Below, in pieces: positions 1 to 8,988 of a stretch of 49,803 nt of DNA. Origin of the DNA: an uncultured Brachyspira sp. Lineage in GTDB: Bacteria > Spirochaetota > Brachyspiria > Brachyspirales > Brachyspiraceae. Where the stretch lies: NCBI RefSeq assembly GCF_944390845.1, contig NZ_CALXRM010000020.1, positions 1 to 49,803 of the forward strand, given 5' to 3'. The notes beneath the pieces were generated by a model that did not search any database, was not told the DNA's origin, and saw only the letters and a list, made by a program, of their open reading frames with translations. A program made the position numbers and the translations under genes. Each line of letters opens with the position of its first letter. Position 1 is the stretch's first letter.

Positions 1-95
1 TTCTAGTAATTTAAATTATAAGGAATACCTTCTTTTTTTAAACTAAAAGTGTGCAATATCTATGGCTCTTAAACAAACTATATTTTTTAATGTTC

Positions 96-124
96 TTGCA
101 ATTTTTTAATAATAGTATTATTAT
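96..124 (+). promoter_or_regulatory. Candidate sigma-70 promoter for the first gene
   Basis: TTGCAA at 96-101 and TATTAT at 119-124 are separated by 17 bp, about 30 bp before the first start codon. In DNA this AT-rich such matches occur by chance, so the call rests on spacing and position only. Bases 1-95 hold no gene that I can see. Confidence 0.35.
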
Positions 125-157
125 ATACTGTACTATACAATAATCGGATAATAGTTA

Positions 158-1138
158 ATGACTAACACAAATAAAAATACATCTTTTGTTATTGCATACA
201 GTTTTTGGTCTTATATATTAATTGCTATTGTATTATTTAACTATATCCTGTTTAGAAGTATAGTGGTTGATAATAATTCTTTTCTATATCTAGTAACATT
301 TATATTTGATTATATAGTACTAATAACATTCTTTCTATTAGTCTTTTATCAATTTTATAATGCTATATTTAATTCAAATATATTATTGTCTTTTATGGGT
401 ATATTATTTCTAATATTTGGAACTCTCAAATTATATGTTATGGAAATAAATATACATAATATAATTGAATTCTTATTCTTTGCAGCAACATTAATATTAA
501 CTATAAAAATTTTATTTCCTATAATAAAATCAAAAGATACAATAGAATTAGAAAGAGGAATATATGTATTTATATTATTATCATTATTAGCTTCAAATAT
601 AAATTATATTATAATATCAGCTAATAAATTAATAGATTCCGACATCTTTCATTATATATCAACACATATTTCTACTTATACAAGCAAATTATCAGCATTT
701 TCTTTTTTAATATTAATAATAGCTTATATATTAATATTCATAAAAGAAATCATTATGAAAAACATTAATAAAGCATTTGTATTTGTAATACTTGCTATTA
801 TATTATCAATATTAAGTATATTCCTATTTGGAGCAAATTTTTTATTAATCATAATATCATTCTTTAATGCCTTAGGAATTGTAATGTATTTACCATTCAC
901 AATATATATGGTAGTGATGATAATGTTCTTTATAACTTTGTTTTCATCATTTATTACATCAATAGTATCAAAAAACTATTATCCTAAATTAATAATATTC
1001 ACATTATTAATATTAGCTGGTCTTGATATGAGTAATTTTTCATTAAGATTAATATCAATATTTGCAATTTTAGAAATGTCAAATATACAAAACTCTAAAA
1101 AAGAAGATATTTCATATTTGACAAATAATGACCTATGA
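158..1138 (+). CDS. Polytopic membrane protein of unknown function
   Basis: The 326-residue product is almost entirely hydrophobic, with roughly nine or ten membrane-spanning stretches rich in Ile, Leu and Phe, so it should sit in the inner membrane. The loops are short. I recognise no transporter motif, catalytic motif or signal peptide. The last 15 or so residues are polar and probably cytoplasmic. It lies 45 bp upstream of tsaE in the same direction and may be the first gene of a tsaE-lipoprotein-mnmE transcription unit, but nothing in its sequence links it to tRNA modification. The start has no strong ribosome binding site (the upstream sequence is atcggataatagtta), so a slightly different start is possible. 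The function is unknown. Confidence 0.6.
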   Translation: MTNTNKNTSFVIAYSFWSYILIAIVLFNYILFRSIVVDNNSFLYLVTFIFDYIVLITFFLLVFYQFYNAIFNSNILLSFMGILFLIFGTLKLYVMEINIHNIIEFLFFAATLILTIKILFPIIKSKDTIELERGIYVFILLSLLASNINYIIISANKLIDSDIFHYISTHISTYTSKLSAFSFLILIIAYILIFIKEIIMKNINKAFVFVILAIILSILSIFLFGANFLLIIISFFNALGIVMYLPFTIYMVVMIMFFITLFSSFITSIVSKNYYPKLIIFTLLILAGLDMSNFSLRLISIFAILEMSNIQNSKKEDISYLTNNDL

Positions 1139-1183
1139 TATATTATTTTCTAAACTAATTATAAAATAAAAAATTAATAAACT

Positions 1184-1633
1184 ATGAAAAAAGAAATATT
1201 AAAAGAAGAAGAAAATATAAATATTGACAATATAGAAACTATTGCTTCATTTTTCAAAAGCATATTAAAAAACGGCGACATAGTAATTATGGAAGGAAAT
1301 TTAGGATTCGGAAAAACAACATTCGTTAGAATCTTATCAAGATTATTAGAGAGTGAAGATATAGTTAGCAGTCCTTCTTTCACATTGATAAATGAATATG
1401 ATATTATACTTAACGGAAAAGAAAGTATATTAAGACATGTTGATTTATATAGACTAGACAGTAAAGAAGAACTTGATGATATAGGATTTAAAGATAAAAT
1501 CAGAGAAAATGGAATAACTATTATAGAATGGGGAAATAAATTCAAAGACTATTTTGAACCTCCATACTATTTATTTGAAATAGAAATGAAAGAAAAAAAC
1601 AGCAGATTATATAGGATAAGTTTAATTTCATGA
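1184..1633 (+). CDS. tsaE: tRNA threonylcarbamoyladenosine biosynthesis ATPase TsaE
   Basis: TsaE is the small ATPase that works with TsaB and TsaD to transfer threonylcarbamoyl to A37 of ANN-decoding tRNAs, in the cytoplasm. The 149-residue length is normal for the family. The P-loop GNLGFGKTT (residues 38-46, Lys44) has the family form, followed by SSPSFTL in switch I and HVDLYRL, with the conserved IIEWG near the C terminus. Its stop codon overlaps the start of the next gene by 4 bp (ATGA), which indicates translational coupling. The partner gene tsaD lies 43 kb away in this window; tsaB is not seen. The assignment is secure from motifs and length. Confidence 0.93.
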   Translation: MKKEILKEEENINIDNIETIASFFKSILKNGDIVIMEGNLGFGKTTFVRILSRLLESEDIVSSPSFTLINEYDIILNGKESILRHVDLYRLDSKEELDDIGFKDKIRENGITIIEWGNKFKDYFEPPYYLFEIEMKEKNSRLYRISLIS

Positions 1634-2658
1634 AAAAATTCATATTACTATTTTTTATATTAATATTTATTTCCTGTTCAAAACCAATAGATAAAAACAC
1701 TATAATATCATCAAAAACAAGTGTGTCTTCTGTGAATATAATAATAGGAAATATTGTAGAATATGAAGTACGTATAGTATCAAAAAATAATATAGATTAC
1801 AATTATGAAGATGTTTCATTTGACGAAAGAAACAGTAAATCAAGAATAGTATCCGTTGAAAATAAAACTAGAACTATAGGTGATTATAAAGAAAGAACAA
1901 TAAAATACCAAATAGGTTTCTATGATGTAGGACAATTTGTTATATATCCATTCAAAATCTCTTACAATTATAACAATGAATATAAAGAGCTTTACGGAGA
2001 AGAAATCAATATATTAGTAAATTCATTCTCAGACGGAGAAACATTGCCTCCTATGAAAAACACTATGGGAATACCAATGCCTAAATATGTATGGATATTT
2101 GCTGTATTAATAGCCTTTGCTGTTATAGGATTAATAATATTGATATTCTCTATAGTAAAATATATAGAAAAGAAATTCAATGAAAAAATAAATATCAAAG
2201 AAGATACTGAAGCATTAAATGCATTAAAAGTTATGGATTGTAATGCTTATTATAATGAAAATAAATATGCTGAATACTATTTTGAATTAACATTTATATT
2301 TAAAAGATATCTCACAAAAAGATTCAGATTCAATATAGAAGATATGACAACAACTGAAATAAATGAACTATTTAATAATAATAACTTCAATGAAAATGAA
2401 TATATAATAAAAATGTTTGAAGAATCAGATTATGTAAAATTTGCAAAACAAGTACCTGAACTTAATAAAATGCAGGCAGATTATAATTTCTGTGTTGATT
2501 ATATAATCAATAACGGAAACTTGCAAACAGCATTAAAATTGGAAGAAAAAGAAAATAAAAAAATATACAAAGAAGAAAGAAAGAGATTAAAAAGAGAATT
2601 AAAAGAACATAAAAAGAATCAGAAAAAAATCGGACAATTAGAAGAAAATAACAATTAA
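1630..2658 (+). CDS. Inner-membrane lipoprotein with a BatD-like layout
   Basis: The 342-residue product starts with a lipoprotein signal peptide ending in a lipobox (FISC, lipidated Cys16). Next come about 135 residues of extracytoplasmic beta-rich domain, one membrane helix at about residues 153-177, and a cytoplasmic part of about 165 residues. The cytoplasmic part has an acidic-aromatic region and a very basic, probably coiled-coil tail (about 300-335). This order, a periplasmic domain, one late membrane helix and a cytoplasmic helical domain, resembles BatD/oxygen-tolerance proteins, but I cannot confirm homology by eye. The ATGA overlap with tsaE and the 12-bp gap to mnmE point to one operon. 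The function is unknown. Confidence 0.7.
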   Translation: MKKFILLFFILIFISCSKPIDKNTIISSKTSVSSVNIIIGNIVEYEVRIVSKNNIDYNYEDVSFDERNSKSRIVSVENKTRTIGDYKERTIKYQIGFYDVGQFVIYPFKISYNYNNEYKELYGEEINILVNSFSDGETLPPMKNTMGIPMPKYVWIFAVLIAFAVIGLIILIFSIVKYIEKKFNEKINIKEDTEALNALKVMDCNAYYNENKYAEYYFELTFIFKRYLTKRFRFNIEDMTTTEINELFNNNNFNENEYIIKMFEESDYVKFAKQVPELNKMQADYNFCVDYIINNGNLQTALKLEEKENKKIYKEERKRLKRELKEHKKNQKKIGQLEENNN

Positions 2659-2670
2659 GAGTTTATATAT

Positions 2671-4065
2671 ATGAATGAATATGATATAAAAGATACTATT
2701 GTAGCATTATCAACACCCTACTCAAAAAGTGCATTAGCATTAATAAGAATGTCTGGAAGCAAAGCATTAGAAATAGCATCAAAAATATGCTTCTATGCTC
2801 ATAATGAAAATAAAAACATTAAAAACTTTGAACATAGAAAAAGTTATTATACTTTAATAAAAGATGAAAATAACACCCCTATAGATGAACTTATAGTACT
2901 TACAACATTATCTCCGAATTCATTTACATCAGAAGACACTGTAGAATTTATTTCACATGGAAGCATTGTAGTAATAGATTCTTTAATTAACCTTCTAATA
3001 AGAAACGGAGCAAGAGCGGCTAATAAGGGAGAGTTCACATACAGAGCATATATCAATGGAAGAATTGGTATAAGCGAAGCAGAAGCTATACATGATTTAA
3101 TAGATTCTAATAATAAACTTATGGCAGAAGCCAGCATATATAAAATGAGAGGAAGGCTCACAAGAGAAATTGACAGATTAAGAGATAGTATAAAAAATTC
3201 TCTAATGCTTGTTTATGGTGAATTAGATTTCCCTGAAGATGATACAGAAAGTTTCTCTTATGACAAATTAATAGAAAATTTCTTACAAATAAAAAAAGAC
3301 ATAGAAAATATATTATCAAATTCCAAAAGAGTAGAAAATCTTATTAATGGTATAAAAGTAGCTATACTTGGAAGGGTTAATGCTGGAAAGAGCAGCATAT
3401 TCAATATGATATTAGACAGAGAAAGAGCAATAGTTTCAAATATAGCAGGAACTACAAGAGATTTTTTAAGCGAAAATATTTATATAGATAATATACCATT
3501 TTATTTAATGGATACTGCTGGATTTCACAAAGAAGCTGATAATGATATAGAACTTGAAGGGATTGAAAGGGCTAAAAAATGTGCTGATGAAGCTAATATT
3601 ATACTTGCGGTTTTTGACAGCAGTGACAATGCCAATGAAGATGATATTAATTTAATAGAATTTCTAAACTCATTGAATAATAAAAATATAATATATATTC
3701 TAAATAAAAGCGACAGTGAAAAAAGATTTAATTACAATATAAAAAGTAATAATATAATAGAAATAAGTGCAAAAACTAAAGCAGGTAAAGATACTTTAAT
3801 ACAGGCATTAAAAAACTATGTTGCCGATTCTGATATAGATATATTCAATAAAGAAAGCTATGTTAATAACAGAGAAAGAGGATATTTAGAAAGCGGACTT
3901 AAACAGATTGATGTATGTATAGAAAAATCAGAACAGCAATATTCATTAGATGAAGTTGCAGAAGAAATGAATATATTAAATAATATACTTGGAAATGTAA
4001 GCGGCAAAATAGATGCTGAAGAAGTAATAAATGAAATATTTGCTAATTTCTGTATAGGCAAATAA
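2671..4065 (+). CDS. mnmE: tRNA uridine-5-carboxymethylaminomethyl modification GTPase MnmE
   Basis: MnmE (TrmE) works with MnmG to install the cmnm5 group on wobble U34 of certain tRNAs, using methylene-tetrahydrofolate. The 464-residue protein has the N-terminal folate-binding domain (DTIVALSTP, then SPNSFTSEDTVE and GEFTYRAYINGR). The GTPase domain has G1 GRVNAGKS at 234-241, G2 TTRD, G3 DTAGF and G4 NKSD. It ends with the essential C-terminal motif CIGK, whose Cys is catalytic. Length and all key residues are intact. It is probably the last gene of the tsaE operon. A 112-bp AT-rich gap separates it from the next gene. Confidence 0.97.
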   Translation: MNEYDIKDTIVALSTPYSKSALALIRMSGSKALEIASKICFYAHNENKNIKNFEHRKSYYTLIKDENNTPIDELIVLTTLSPNSFTSEDTVEFISHGSIVVIDSLINLLIRNGARAANKGEFTYRAYINGRIGISEAEAIHDLIDSNNKLMAEASIYKMRGRLTREIDRLRDSIKNSLMLVYGELDFPEDDTESFSYDKLIENFLQIKKDIENILSNSKRVENLINGIKVAILGRVNAGKSSIFNMILDRERAIVSNIAGTTRDFLSENIYIDNIPFYLMDTAGFHKEADNDIELEGIERAKKCADEANIILAVFDSSDNANEDDINLIEFLNSLNNKNIIYILNKSDSEKRFNYNIKSNNIIEISAKTKAGKDTLIQALKNYVADSDIDIFNKESYVNNRERGYLESGLKQIDVCIEKSEQQYSLDEVAEEMNILNNILGNVSGKIDAEEVINEIFANFCIGK

Positions 4066-4177
4066 TAATATTCTAAATTTTATTTTATAAAACACAATAA
4101 AATATTATATTTAAAAAGACGATAAATATAATAATATATTATATTCATTTATAAACAAAAGGAGTTTAATTATAATT

Positions 4178-4900
4178 ATGAAAAAATTGCTTATTACTAT
4201 AGGAGTTTTTATATTTATTAATTTATCTCTTTTTGCCAAAAGCGGTATAGAAGCAATAATCAATGTTCCTATGGGATTGTCAGTTGGTATGCCTATGGGA
4301 AAGATCGATAATATTTCAAGAAAACCTGACTTGGGATTTGATATAGGAATTTCCGGATCATTTGGATATATGATAGATTTAAAAAATGGTATGGGTGTTA
4401 GCATTTTAGGAGAAGCAGGTTACAGTTATGATACTTATGCCTATTCTGTAAGTGAAGATAAATCAAAAACATCAATAAAATTTCATAACTTCCAAATAGG
4501 AATATTGCCTAAATTTAATATAGGAGATTTTTCAATAGGATTAGGTGTAGGTGTAAAAATTCCTTTAGTTGGATATGAATATATAGAAACTAAATCAGAA
4601 GAAAATAAAAATCAATCTACAATAAATGTAACTAAATATGATATTGCCTATATAACAGCAGCATACAATTATATAAATGTAATACCTTATATAAAATTAA
4701 CATTCGATTATTCTATATTCAATACTCATAATATAGCAGCTAATGTTGGTTTATATGCAGGATATGAATTTGGAGTAAGAAAAAAAAGTGAAGATAATAA
4801 AATTACTTCAGTTGACAGTATTGATATGGGATTACAATTCGGCTTAAGATTTGCTCCTTCACAATTAGTTGCTATTGATACAAAAGAAAAAGAACAATAA
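4178..4900 (+). CDS. Predicted outer-membrane beta-barrel protein
   Basis: The 240-residue product begins with a cleavable signal peptide (Lys-Lys followed by a hydrophobic run ending near LFAKS, cut after about residue 20). The rest alternates short amphipathic strands rich in Gly, Tyr and Phe (for example FDIGISGSFGYMIDL and GLQFGLRFAP), typical of a small 8-10-stranded outer-membrane barrel. No enzyme motif is visible. AGGAG lies 13 bp upstream of the ATG, a rather long spacing. A short hairpin directly after the stop serves as terminator. It is probably a surface protein of spirochaete type; the specific role is unknown. Confidence 0.6.
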   Translation: MKKLLITIGVFIFINLSLFAKSGIEAIINVPMGLSVGMPMGKIDNISRKPDLGFDIGISGSFGYMIDLKNGMGVSILGEAGYSYDTYAYSVSEDKSKTSIKFHNFQIGILPKFNIGDFSIGLGVGVKIPLVGYEYIETKSEENKNQSTINVTKYDIAYITAAYNYINVIPYIKLTFDYSIFNTHNIAANVGLYAGYEFGVRKKSEDNKITSVDSIDMGLQFGLRFAPSQLVAIDTKEKEQ

Positions 4901-4907
4901 AAATACC

Positions 4908-4932
4908 AATCATTAATTATAATGATTTTTTA
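4908..4932 (+). terminator. Intrinsic terminator after the outer-membrane gene
   Basis: AATCATTA and TAATGATT form an 8-bp stem with a 4-nt loop, followed by a run of T on the plus strand. The hairpin overlaps the 3' end of the convergent regulator gene, so it may work for both. Confidence 0.55.
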
Positions 4933-6115
4933 AAGATAGTCTTTTTTTATATATCTCATACTCTTTTATGATTTCATTAATATCTAGTATATGAATATAA
5001 TCTTCTTCATCTATACTAATAGCGTTAATCTTTTTTAATTCATTTCTAACAGCATCTATTTTATTGCAACCTATTATTGTCACTATATCATGTACTTTAT
5101 AAAGAAGATCAATATTATTTACTTCTTTGCTAAGAAATAAAATTTCAGTTCTTACTATATAATATATAGTGATCAAAATTTTCATAAAAAGATCATTACT
5201 ATTAAGAGCCATAACTTTAAAAATATTATTTCTTATTTTTGTACAAATTATTTTAAAATAATAAGGTCTTAAAGAATTCACATTAGCAACTATTGATATA
5301 AATTCCTCTTTACTTAATAATTTTATTTTTGAATCCTCTAATACTATAGTTGTAGTTGATAAAGGCTGATAAATAATATCCGGCATATATCCATCTACAA
5401 GATTATTGCTTGAATAAATAGCCCTTGTAACTAATTGGGAATTTACAACATTATACACCCCTACTTTACCGGAATTAATAAGATAAAGATAGTTGCTTGC
5501 CATAATCTCTGTATATAAACAATATCCTTTTTTACAATAAAAAACATTATCATCTATTTCAACAGGCTCTGGTAAATTGTATTCACTCATAGAATTTATT
5601 ATATCTTTAATAGATTGAGAATTATCACTTCCAGGAAATAATTTTAAACATTGTTTATACATTTCATAGGCAATAGTAGGAAAACCATTGTCAATATATA
5701 TTTGAGCCATATTTAAAACATATTCTTCTTTAATATCATATTTTGTAATAGAATTATGATGCGAAAGATTAATATAATATTTACTGAGCCAAATTTCTAA
5801 AGAATTTTCCAAGTAATAATGTATTTTTTTAATTATATCTCTATTATATATCTTTATAATTTCATCTACATTTATCTCCAATGCCTCAACATCAGTTTCA
5901 GCTCTCATATTGAAAAAATAAGGCTCATTCAAAGCTGAATTTACCAACCCTAATATATCACCTGTAGTATATTCCATCTTACTGTCGAAATAGATACCAT
6001 AAGACACCGCTTTACCGCTGGTAATTATATAAAAAGAATTTTTAGGACAAGTATCCTCTATAAAGATTAAAGAAGATTTTTTGAAAGAAACAATATTATT
6101 ATAATTAATCATCAT
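4913..6115 (-). CDS. Regulator with two cyclic-nucleotide-binding-like domains
   Basis: The 400-residue protein has two Crp-type cNMP-binding beta-roll domains. One is N-terminal (about residues 8-100, FYIITSGKAVSYG and a TTGDILGL turn). The other is central (about 185-285, YLYLINSGKVGVYN). A short helical TPR-like segment lies between them (about 128-165, YEMYKQCLKLFPG). The last 85 residues are helical and could form a Crp-like winged helix (DIVTIIGCNKIDAVRNELKK), so it may bind DNA. The canonical phosphate-binding arginine motif of true cAMP receptors is not obvious, so the ligand is open. GAGGTGG precedes two adjacent ATGs; the second (5' end at 6112) has the better spacing. It stands alone on the minus strand. 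Confidence 0.7.
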   Translation of the reverse strand: MMINYNNIVSFKKSSLIFIEDTCPKNSFYIITSGKAVSYGIYFDSKMEYTTGDILGLVNSALNEPYFFNMRAETDVEALEINVDEIIKIYNRDIIKKIHYYLENSLEIWLSKYYINLSHHNSITKYDIKEEYVLNMAQIYIDNGFPTIAYEMYKQCLKLFPGSDNSQSIKDIINSMSEYNLPEPVEIDDNVFYCKKGYCLYTEIMASNYLYLINSGKVGVYNVVNSQLVTRAIYSSNNLVDGYMPDIIYQPLSTTTIVLEDSKIKLLSKEEFISIVANVNSLRPYYFKIICTKIRNNIFKVMALNSNDLFMKILITIYYIVRTEILFLSKEVNNIDLLYKVHDIVTIIGCNKIDAVRNELKKINAISIDEEDYIHILDINEIIKEYEIYKKRLSLKNHYN

Positions 6116-6269
6116 ACCACCTCATGTTAATATGATGAATTACATGTTACATTATTAATTATATAAGTCAATATTATAAATTAAAATTTCTCAAAATAAA
6201 ATCAAAAATTTAAAAGTACAGTATACATATCACTTTATATATATCAATACAGAACAATATAAGAATAAA

Positions 6270-6310
6270 AAACAAAAAATAGGAGCCTTATAAAAATATA
6301 AAGCCCCTAT
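6270..6310 (-). terminator. Intrinsic terminator of purB
   Basis: On the minus strand TAGGGGCTTTATA pairs with TATAAGGCTCCTA around a 4-nt loop, followed by a T run (the A run at 6270-6279 on the plus strand). It lies directly downstream of the purB stop. Confidence 0.85.
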
Positions 6311-6333
6311 ATATTAATTTATTTTAATATAAA

Positions 6334-7626
6334 TTATATTCCAAATCTTTTCATGATTACATCGATATTTCTTAGATAGTAAGCATAATCGAAGCAGTCA
6401 TCAATTTCCTGAGAACTTAAATATTTTGTAATATCTTCATCTTTATGAACATTCTCTCTGAAGTCTTCGTTATTGAGCCATCTTTTCATAGCATTTCTTT
6501 GAACCCATCTGTAAGCATTATCTCTGTCAATGCCTTTATTAACTAAACTTATTAATATTCTTTGACTGAAAATTAAACCGCCTGTCTTTTCAATATTAGC
6601 TTTCATAGCTTCTGGATAAATTAAAAGCTTATCTACTATATCAATGAATTTATTAATAGCATAATCAACTGCGATTGTAGAATCTGGAAGTATAACTCTT
6701 TCTACTGATGAATGGCTTATATCTCTTTCATGCCAAAGTGTAATATCTTCCATAGAAGCTAAAGCATTACCTCTTACAATTCTAGCTAAACCTGATATTC
6801 TTTCGCAAGTGATAGGGTTTCTTTTATGAGGCATAGCTGATGAACCTTTTTGTTTTTCACTGAAATATTCTTCTGCTTCTCTTATATCTGTTCTTTGTAA
6901 ATTTCTAATCTCTGTAGCAAATTTCTCTAATGAACTAGCAACAATAGCTAAAGTTGTAAGATACTGTGCATGTCTGTCTCTTTGTATTATTTGAGTAGAA
7001 ACTTTGTCAGCTTCTATGCCTAATTTTTTGCAAACTATTTCTTCTATTCTAGGATCAATATTGCTATAAGTACCAACAGCACCAGAAAGCTTACCAACAG
7101 AAACTTGTTTTTTAGCTTCCTCTACTCTTTTAATATTTCTTTCATTCTCATCGTACCATAAAATAAATTTTAAACCTAATGTCATAGGCTCAGCATGTAT
7201 ACCATGAGTACGTCCTATACAAGGAGTATATTTATGCTCTTTAGCTCTTCTTAATAATACTTCTGATAATCTTTTTAAATCATCTAATATAATTTCAGCA
7301 GATTTTTTCATCATAACAGCTAATGCAGTATCTTTTACATCGCTTGAAGTTAAGCCTTTATGTATATATTGTCCGCCCTCGCCTACATTTTCCTGAACTG
7401 CTGTTACAAATGATATAATATCATGATTAGTTTCTTTTTCTATTTCTGCAATTCTCTCAACTGTGAAAGTAGCTTTTTCTTTAATATTCTTTACTGCCTC
7501 TGCAGGAATCTCTCCTATTTCAGCCATAGCCTCACAAGCAGCAATTTCAACATCAAGCATAACTTGAAACTCATTTTGTAAGCTCCAAAGTTCGCCCATT
7601 TCTTTTCTAGTGTATCTTTTTATCAT
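6334..7626 (-). CDS. purB: Adenylosuccinate lyase
   Basis: PurB cleaves adenylosuccinate to AMP plus fumarate and SAICAR to AICAR in purine synthesis. The 430-residue protein matches the bacterial family in length. It carries the fumarase/lyase superfamily signature SSAMPHKRNP (Ser262/Ser263 on the flexible catalytic loop), GRTHGIHAEP with a catalytic-region His, and TSSDVKDTA near the N terminus. The start MIKRYTR is typical of PurB. It is monocistronic with its own terminator, and no other purine gene is nearby. The assignment is secure. Confidence 0.97.
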   Translation of the reverse strand: MIKRYTRKEMGELWSLQNEFQVMLDVEIAACEAMAEIGEIPAEAVKNIKEKATFTVERIAEIEKETNHDIISFVTAVQENVGEGGQYIHKGLTSSDVKDTALAVMMKKSAEIILDDLKRLSEVLLRRAKEHKYTPCIGRTHGIHAEPMTLGLKFILWYDENERNIKRVEEAKKQVSVGKLSGAVGTYSNIDPRIEEIVCKKLGIEADKVSTQIIQRDRHAQYLTTLAIVASSLEKFATEIRNLQRTDIREAEEYFSEKQKGSSAMPHKRNPITCERISGLARIVRGNALASMEDITLWHERDISHSSVERVILPDSTIAVDYAINKFIDIVDKLLIYPEAMKANIEKTGGLIFSQRILISLVNKGIDRDNAYRWVQRNAMKRWLNNEDFRENVHKDEDITKYLSSQEIDDCFDYAYYLRNIDVIMKRFGI

Positions 7627-7886
7627 AATTTATTATCCTTAAATAATATAATTTATTGCGTTATATTATAGGTAAAATTATAATTTATTTCAATTACATA
7701 ATATTTTTTTTGATAAATACCATTTTATATGACAATAAATTACAATAAATTTATTTTTTCATTTATCATATACCAATTATAACTGTTTATATAATACACT
7801 TGTAATTTATTTTAAAACACATACAATTATTGTGCTTATAAATTATATTATTTTTAGGAAGAATAAAAAATTGGAGTAATGTTAAA

Positions 7887-8930
7887 ATGAAAATCTATGA
7901 TTTAAGAACCGACACCATAACTAAACCAGATGAAGCAATGCGTAAAGCTATATACGAAGCTGAATGCGGCGATGACGTTTATATGGAAGACCCTACAGTA
8001 AATAAGCTTCAAGAAATGGCTGCAGAAATTACAGGAAAAGAAAAATCTATATTTGTTTCAAGCGGTACTATGGGTAATTTAATACCTATGTTAATAAAAG
8101 GAACAAGAAGCAAACAAATGCTTTTAGAAGAAGAATCACATATTATGCATTATGAATTGGGAGGAGCTTCTTCTCTTGCTGGAATTATGACTATAACAAC
8201 AAAAGCAGACAGAGGAATATTAACAAAAAGTATAGTAGAAAAATATTTTGCAGGCCATCAGCCATATTTCGTTTCACCTATAAATATGGTAGAGGTAGAA
8301 AACAGTCATAACAGACATGGCGGTTCTGTTTATCCTATAGAAGTACTTAGAGAATTATATCAATTTACACAATCTAAAAACGTTCATCTTCATATGGACG
8401 GAGCTAGAGTATTCAATGCATCTATTGCTGCAAAAGTACCTGTAAAAGAAATAGCATCAAATACAGATTCCATTACATTCTGCTTATCTAAAGGTCTTGG
8501 TGCACCAATGGGAGCTATGATTTGCGGAGAAGAAGAGTTTATAGAAGAAGCATTCATTATGAGAAAATTAATAGGCGGCGGTATGAGACAAATTGGTTTA
8601 ATGGCTGCTGCTGGTATATATGCATTACAGCACAATATAGAAGCATTGGAAGAAGATCATATAAAAGCTAAAAAAATAGCCAAAACTATCGTAGAAGCCG
8701 GAATTGGTACTCTTGATTTTGAACATGTAGAAACTAATATAGTTATAGCAGATACTGAAAAAACTTCAGAATATATAATTGGTAAATTGGAAGAACTTGG
8801 TGTAAGAGCTAGCTCATTTGGAGAATATAAAGTAAGATTCGTTACTCATAGAGATATAAGCTTAAAAGAAGTAGATGAAGCCTGCGAATTAATTAAAAAG
8901 TTAAACTATAATAATATAAATATTCATTAA
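7887..8930 (+). CDS. ltaA: Low-specificity L-threonine aldolase
   Basis: This PLP enzyme splits L-threonine or L-allo-threonine into glycine and acetaldehyde. The 347-residue protein begins with the family hallmark DLRTDTITKPD. It also has GDDVYMEDPTVN, the SSGTMGNL phosphate loop, HLHMDGARVFNA (Asp that pairs with the PLP ring nitrogen), and the lysine that binds PLP in LSKGLGAP (Lys202). Length is normal. It is a single-gene unit ending in a bidirectional terminator shared with the chemoreceptor gene opposite. Related beta-eliminating lyases cannot be excluded, but the motifs fit the aldolase best. Confidence 0.9.
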   Translation: MKIYDLRTDTITKPDEAMRKAIYEAECGDDVYMEDPTVNKLQEMAAEITGKEKSIFVSSGTMGNLIPMLIKGTRSKQMLLEEESHIMHYELGGASSLAGIMTITTKADRGILTKSIVEKYFAGHQPYFVSPINMVEVENSHNRHGGSVYPIEVLRELYQFTQSKNVHLHMDGARVFNASIAAKVPVKEIASNTDSITFCLSKGLGAPMGAMICGEEEFIEEAFIMRKLIGGGMRQIGLMAAAGIYALQHNIEALEEDHIKAKKIAKTIVEAGIGTLDFEHVETNIVIADTEKTSEYIIGKLEELGVRASSFGEYKVRFVTHRDISLKEVDEACELIKKLNYNNINIH

Positions 8931-8931
8931 T

Positions 8932-8970
8932 AAAAAAGGAGCAGCTATATAAAATAACTGCTCCTTTTAT
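8932..8970. terminator. Bidirectional terminator between ltaA and the chemoreceptor
   Basis: AAAAGGAGCAG and CTGCTCCTTTT form a strong stem with A and T runs on either side, so it can stop transcription arriving from both convergent genes. Confidence 0.88.
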
Positions 8971-8988
8971 TTTACTGTTTATTGAGAA